Assembly (NCBI RefSeq): GCF_024753215.1
Contig: NZ_JANUGV010000007.1
Location: forward strand, 1 to 64,000
Length of the DNA stretch: 64,000 nt
Source: Massilia solisilvae
GTDB lineage: Bacteria > Pseudomonadota > Gammaproteobacteria > Burkholderiales > Burkholderiaceae_D
Reading direction: 5' to 3'
Numbering within the stretch: position 1 is the first letter of the stretch; each line of letters starts with the position of its first letter. Below the pieces are notes generated by a model. It saw nothing but the letters and a program-made list of their open reading frames with translations, was not told the origin of the DNA and made no database searches. The position numbers and the translations under genes were made by a program. This document shows positions 60,824 to 64,000 of the stretch, piece by piece.

Positions 60824-62374
60824 ATGACCGAAAAGCGCCCGACGCTCACCCTCAAGCCCCGGTCCAAGGCCGCGCCCGCCAAAGCGGGGCCGGCCCGCGC
60901 CGGGCAGTCGAAAGCCGCCGGGCCGAAGCCGGGGCCGGGCAAGCCGGCCGGGCCAAGGCCGGCTTCGCCAAAGCCGGCGCGGCCGGCACCGGCTGCCGCC
61001 GCGCCGCAAGCCGAGCTTGGGCCGCGACTGCGCCACAGCTACGAGGTCAAGGCGGTCCACCAGCTCGACTTTTGCCCCGAGCTGCCGGGCGATTCGCTCG
61101 CCTTTGCGCTCCTGGGCGCGGCCAGCAGCGTGGCCCGGGTGCGTGCGGGAAGCGCGCTGCCGCAGGCGCTGGCCGCCGTGTTTGCGGCCTTCGACGCCGA
61201 GCCGCAATCGCGCGGCGCGATCCAGGACATCGCCTACCGCGCCATGCGCCAGCTCGGCCGCACCGACGCGCTGATCGGCCTGATGACGTCCAAGGCGCCC
61301 GAACCGCCGATGCTGGCCGGGTTGCTGGGCTGCGCGCTGGCGCTGCTGGACCCGCCGGCCGGCGAGGCGCCACCCTACGAAGCCTTCACGGTGGTTGACC
61401 AGGCCGTGCGCGCGGCCGCCGCCCACCCCGACTTCGCCCATGCCAAAGCGATGGTGAACGCGGTGCTGCGCCGCTTCCAGCGCGAGCGCGACGCCCTGCT
61501 GGCCGACGCGCTGCGCGAGCCGCCGGCCCGCTGGAATTACCCGCAGTGGTGGATCGACGCCACCCGCGCCGCCTATCCGGACAAGTGGCAGGACATCCTC
61601 GAGGCCGGCAACGTCCACCCGCCGCTGACCCTGCGCGTGAACCGCCGCAAGAGCAGCGTGTCCGACTACCTGGACGTGCTGGCCGGCGCCGGCATCCGCG
61701 CGGCGCAGGTCGGGCCGGCGGCGGTGCGCCTGGAGCAGGCCATCAACGTGTCCAGGATCCCCGGTTTTCATGACGGCGTGGTGTCGGTGCAGGACGCCGG
61801 CGCCCAGCTGGCCGCGCCGCTGCTGGACCTGCAGGATGGCATGCGCGTGCTGGACGCCTGCGCCGCTCCCGGCGGCAAGAGCGGGCACATCCTGGAGCTG
61901 GCCGGCGTGGACCTGACCGCGGTCGACGCCGACCCCGAGCGCCTGCGCCGCGTGGGCGAGAATCTGGGCCGCCTGGGCCTGTCCGCCAGACTGGTCGCGG
62001 GCGGGGCGCAGGACCGCGACTGGTGGGACGGCCAGCTGTTCGACCGCATCCTCGCCGACGTGCCCTGCACCGCATCGGGCATTGTGCGGCGCCACCCTGA
62101 CATCCGCTGGTTGCGGCGTAAATCCGACACGCTCCAACTTGCAACACTTTCGTCCGAAATACTCGACAATGTGTGGCAGATGCTCCGCCCCGATGGTAAA
62201 TTGCTGTTCGTGACTTGCTCGCTGTGGCCCCAGGAATCGGAGGCGCAGGCGGCCGCGTTCGCGGTTCGCCACGGCGCGATCCGGCTGGACGCGCCCGGCC
62301 AGCTCCTTCCGGCCAGTGCCGCCGGAGAGGATCATGACGGTTTGTTCTACGCCCTGTTCCAGAAGCGGGCGTAG
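60824..62374 (+). CDS. rsmB: 16S rRNA (cytosine-967-C5)-methyltransferase RsmB with basic N-terminal extension
   Basis: The methyltransferase modifies C967 of 16S rRNA. The NusB-like N-domain (about 85-215) and the SAM domain (VLDACAAPGGKSGHILEL, with catalytic cysteines in DVPCTASGIVRRHPD and VTCSLWPQES) are clear. Before them is an extra 65-residue Lys/Pro/Ala-rich region with KAGP/KPAGP-like repeats, probably disordered and RNA-binding. I start at 60824 (MTEKRPTL) because the ATG at 60794 overlaps a TACAAT hexamer (60790-60795) that looks like a -10 element. DUF4390 and ntrY-like genes follow. Confidence 0.9.
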   Translation: MTEKRPTLTLKPRSKAAPAKAGPARAGQSKAAGPKPGPGKPAGPRPASPKPARPAPAAAAPQAELGPRLRHSYEVKAVHQLDFCPELPGDSLAFALLGAASSVARVRAGSALPQALAAVFAAFDAEPQSRGAIQDIAYRAMRQLGRTDALIGLMTSKAPEPPMLAGLLGCALALLDPPAGEAPPYEAFTVVDQAVRAAAAHPDFAHAKAMVNAVLRRFQRERDALLADALREPPARWNYPQWWIDATRAAYPDKWQDILEAGNVHPPLTLRVNRRKSSVSDYLDVLAGAGIRAAQVGPAAVRLEQAINVSRIPGFHDGVVSVQDAGAQLAAPLLDLQDGMRVLDACAAPGGKSGHILELAGVDLTAVDADPERLRRVGENLGRLGLSARLVAGGAQDRDWWDGQLFDRILADVPCTASGIVRRHPDIRWLRRKSDTLQLATLSSEILDNVWQMLRPDGKLLFVTCSLWPQESEAQAAAFAVRHGAIRLDAPGQLLPASAAGEDHDGLFYALFQKRA

Positions 62375-62420
62375 CCGGTCTCTGACAACAAGTACTAACT
62401 AATAGGCACTGGCCCCACTC

Positions 62421-62981
62421 GTGATCGTACGCTTATTACGCCTTCTCGCCTGCCAGCTCCTGCTGGCGTTCGCGTGCGCGCAGGCGCAGGCGTCCGACGG
62501 GATCGACATCACGCGCGCGGTCATCGAGTCCTCCGACGACGGCTACCGCCTGAACGCCGCCTACGCGTTCGAGCTGCCGCACGGGCTGGAAAACGCGCTG
62601 CAGCTGTCGGTGCCGCTGTACTTCACCACCGAGATCGAGCTGACCCGCCCGCGCTGGTGGTGGACCGACGAGAAGGCGGTCTCGCAGCGCCAGACCATCA
62701 GCATCAAGTACGACGTGCTCACCCGGCAGTACCACGTGCGGGTGATGGGCAGCGTGCAGCAGAGCTTTCCCACCCTGGATGAGGCCTTGTTCATGATCCG
62801 CCGCAGCCGCTGGCTGATCGCGCCCAAGGGCGCGCTCAAACCCGGCGAGACGTACAATGTCACGCTGCGCATGTTCATGGACCGCGAATACCTGCAAAAG
62901 CCGCTGCAGGTGAATGCCTTCAACAACTCCGACTGGCGGCTCACGTCCAGCAAGAAAACCTTCACCTATAAGGCAGAGTAA
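62421..62981 (+). CDS. DUF4390 domain-containing exported protein
   Basis: The 186-residue protein has a signal peptide (MIVRLLRLLACQLLLAFACAQAQA) and the DUF4390 pattern: DITRAVIESSDDGYRLNAAYAFELPHGLENAL, PRWWWTDEKAVSQRQTISIKYDVLTRQYHV and PGETYNVTLRMFMDREYLQKPLQVNAF. The fold is all beta and likely periplasmic. The family stands next to rsmB and ntrY in betaproteobacteria, but its function is unknown. The stop is 3 bp before the next start. Confidence 0.85.
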   Translation: MIVRLLRLLACQLLLAFACAQAQASDGIDITRAVIESSDDGYRLNAAYAFELPHGLENALQLSVPLYFTTEIELTRPRWWWTDEKAVSQRQTISIKYDVLTRQYHVRVMGSVQQSFPTLDEALFMIRRSRWLIAPKGALKPGETYNVTLRMFMDREYLQKPLQVNAFNNSDWRLTSSKKTFTYKAE

Positions 62982-62984
62982 AGC

Positions 62985-64000
62985 GTGAACCAGGCTTTCC
63001 GCTATGCGTTGGTGGTCGGCGCGGCGATCGTCTCCATCCTGCTGTTCCTGCTGGCCTCCGCGTCCGACAACTCCGGTTTCTTCGACCGCAACTACTCGTG
63101 GCTGCTTGGGCTCAATGCCGTGACGGCGGCCGGCATGCTGGTGCTCGTGATCGTGGCGCTGGTGCGGCTGGTGCGTCGCTACCGGGCGGGCAAGTTCGGC
63201 TCCAGGCTGATGGCGCGGCTGGTGCTGCTGTTCGCCGTGATTGGCATCCTGCCGGGACTGGTCATCTTCATGGTCTCGGTGCGTTTCGTGTCGCACTCGA
63301 TCGAGTCCTGGTTCGACGTGAAGATCGAGGCGGCGCTCGAATCGGGGCTGAACCTGGGCCACGCCGCGCTGGACGAGGCGCTGTCCGAGCTGTCGGCCAC
63401 CGCCGAGAGCACCTCGGCTGCATTGGCCGGGCAGAGCGACCTGCACGCCAAGGCGGTGCTCAGGCGCGCCGTCAACGACACCTCCGGCATACAAAGCGCC
63501 ATTCTGCTCGACGCCGAAGGCAAGGTGCTGGCTGTCGCGTCCAGCACGCGCGGGGCCGACCTGTCGGCCGACCTGCCCACGCCCGCGATCCTGCGCCAGG
63601 CCGGCATGCCCGCCGGGTACGCGCACGCCGAGGGCGGCATCGAGCGCGACTTCCGCGAGGCGCCCGGCGAAGGCAATGCGCTGGACGCGGCCACCGGGCT
63701 GCGCCTGCGCGTGGTGCGCGCGGTGCCCGAGCCGCCGGGCGCCGCGCCGCGCTACCTGCAGTTGCTGCAGTCGGTGCCGGTCAACCTGGCCTCCAACGCC
63801 GAGGTGCTGCGCACCGCGTACAGCGAATACCAGGAGCGCTTCGTGGCACGTGTCGGTTTGCGCAAGATGTACCTCGAAACGCTCACCCTCACGCTGCTGC
63901 TGGCCATGTTCGGCGCGCTCGCCAGCGCTTTCCTGATCGCCGAAAACCTGGCCCAGCCGCTCCTGGTGCTGGCCGAGGGCACGCGCGCGGTGGCCGAGGG
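62985..64000 (+). CDS. ntrY: NtrY-like sensor histidine kinase (5' part, runs off the window)
   Basis: The reading frame is open from the GTG at 62985 to the window end (338 codons) and is the N-terminal part of an NtrY-type kinase. Two membrane helices (about 7-24 and 37-60) and a third (about 74-95) come first. A periplasmic sensor region (about 100-285) and another helix (about 300-320, TLTLTLLLAMFGALASAFLIAENLAQPLLVLAEGTRAV) lead into the HAMP start. The kinase domain and its ntrX partner should lie beyond 64000. NtrY senses nitrogen or redox state. The frame shows no stop. Confidence 0.82.
   Translation, partial: MNQAFRYALVVGAAIVSILLFLLASASDNSGFFDRNYSWLLGLNAVTAAGMLVLVIVALVRLVRRYRAGKFGSRLMARLVLLFAVIGILPGLVIFMVSVRFVSHSIESWFDVKIEAALESGLNLGHAALDEALSELSATAESTSAALAGQSDLHAKAVLRRAVNDTSGIQSAILLDAEGKVLAVASSTRGADLSADLPTPAILRQAGMPAGYAHAEGGIERDFREAPGEGNALDAATGLRLRVVRAVPEPPGAAPRYLQLLQSVPVNLASNAEVLRTAYSEYQERFVARVGLRKMYLETLTLTLLLAMFGALASAFLIAENLAQPLLVLAEGTRAVAE

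Overview
The window is a high-GC chromosomal segment that is packed with genes and has very short intergenic gaps. The protein families (proteobacterial-type GshA, GatCAB, BirA without a DNA-binding domain, a Crp/Fnr-NsrR denitrification locus, large Ig-repeat proteins) and gene neighbourhoods point to a betaproteobacterium of the Burkholderiales, most like Oxalobacteraceae of the Massilia/Telluria/Duganella type. This is inferred from protein resemblance only. I saw no rRNA, tRNA, CRISPR array, prophage or insertion sequence.

Region 1 (1-2.7 kb): tandem terminator hairpins, a DUF1840 protein, a lipoprotein and the ComM AAA+ ATPase. Region 2 (2.7-14.7 kb): a denitrification / nitric oxide locus. 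It holds a His-rich outer-membrane protein divergent from a three-domain copper nitrite reductase (nirK), a Crp/Fnr regulator, and a minus-strand operon of quinol NO reductase (norZ), DUF2249, a second NsrR-like repressor, SirB, DUF2249 and a CcoN-like membrane protein. A first nsrR is divergent from norZ, followed by nnrS-hemN. NsrR-type palindromes lie at the norZ and nnrS promoters, a weaker one at nirK, and Crp/Fnr-type TTGAT-N4-ATCAA boxes lie at nirK and nnrS. Nitrite can thus be reduced to NO and N2O; no nitrate or N2O reductase lies in the window.

Region 3 (14.7-25.2 kb): an esterase, a small HMA-like protein, the B12-dependent ribonucleotide reductase, ubiK, a sigma-54/NtrC-type promoter driving TorF-like porin-glnK-amtB, then gshA, a membrane protein divergent from a MerR regulator, and gshB. 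Region 4 (25.2-31.6 kb): a PTS phosphorelay without EIIB/EIIC (EIIA-Man, HPr, EI), metX-metW, an M48 protease and an RluA-type pseudouridine synthase. Region 5 (31.6-39.5 kb): two tandem paralogous giant Ig-repeat proteins with no visible signal peptide. Region 6 (39.6-47 kb): a zinc-ribbon membrane protein, xthA, pyrE, a GST divergent from a TetR regulator, a GNAT enzyme and gatCAB. Region 7 (47.3-54.5 kb): the cell-shape operon mreBCD-mrdA-rodA-rlpA. Region 8 (54.5-60.7 kb): a seven-gene minus-strand operon argS, SPOR protein, dsbA, SDR, birA, coaX, SPOR protein. Region 9 (60.7-64 kb): rsmB, a DUF4390 gene and the start of an NtrY-like sensor kinase that runs off the window.

A dispersed repeat of about 85-100 bp, made of two hairpins in inverted orientation, occurs five times (one copy is half-length). 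It always sits at gene ends and is the main non-coding structure shared across the window.
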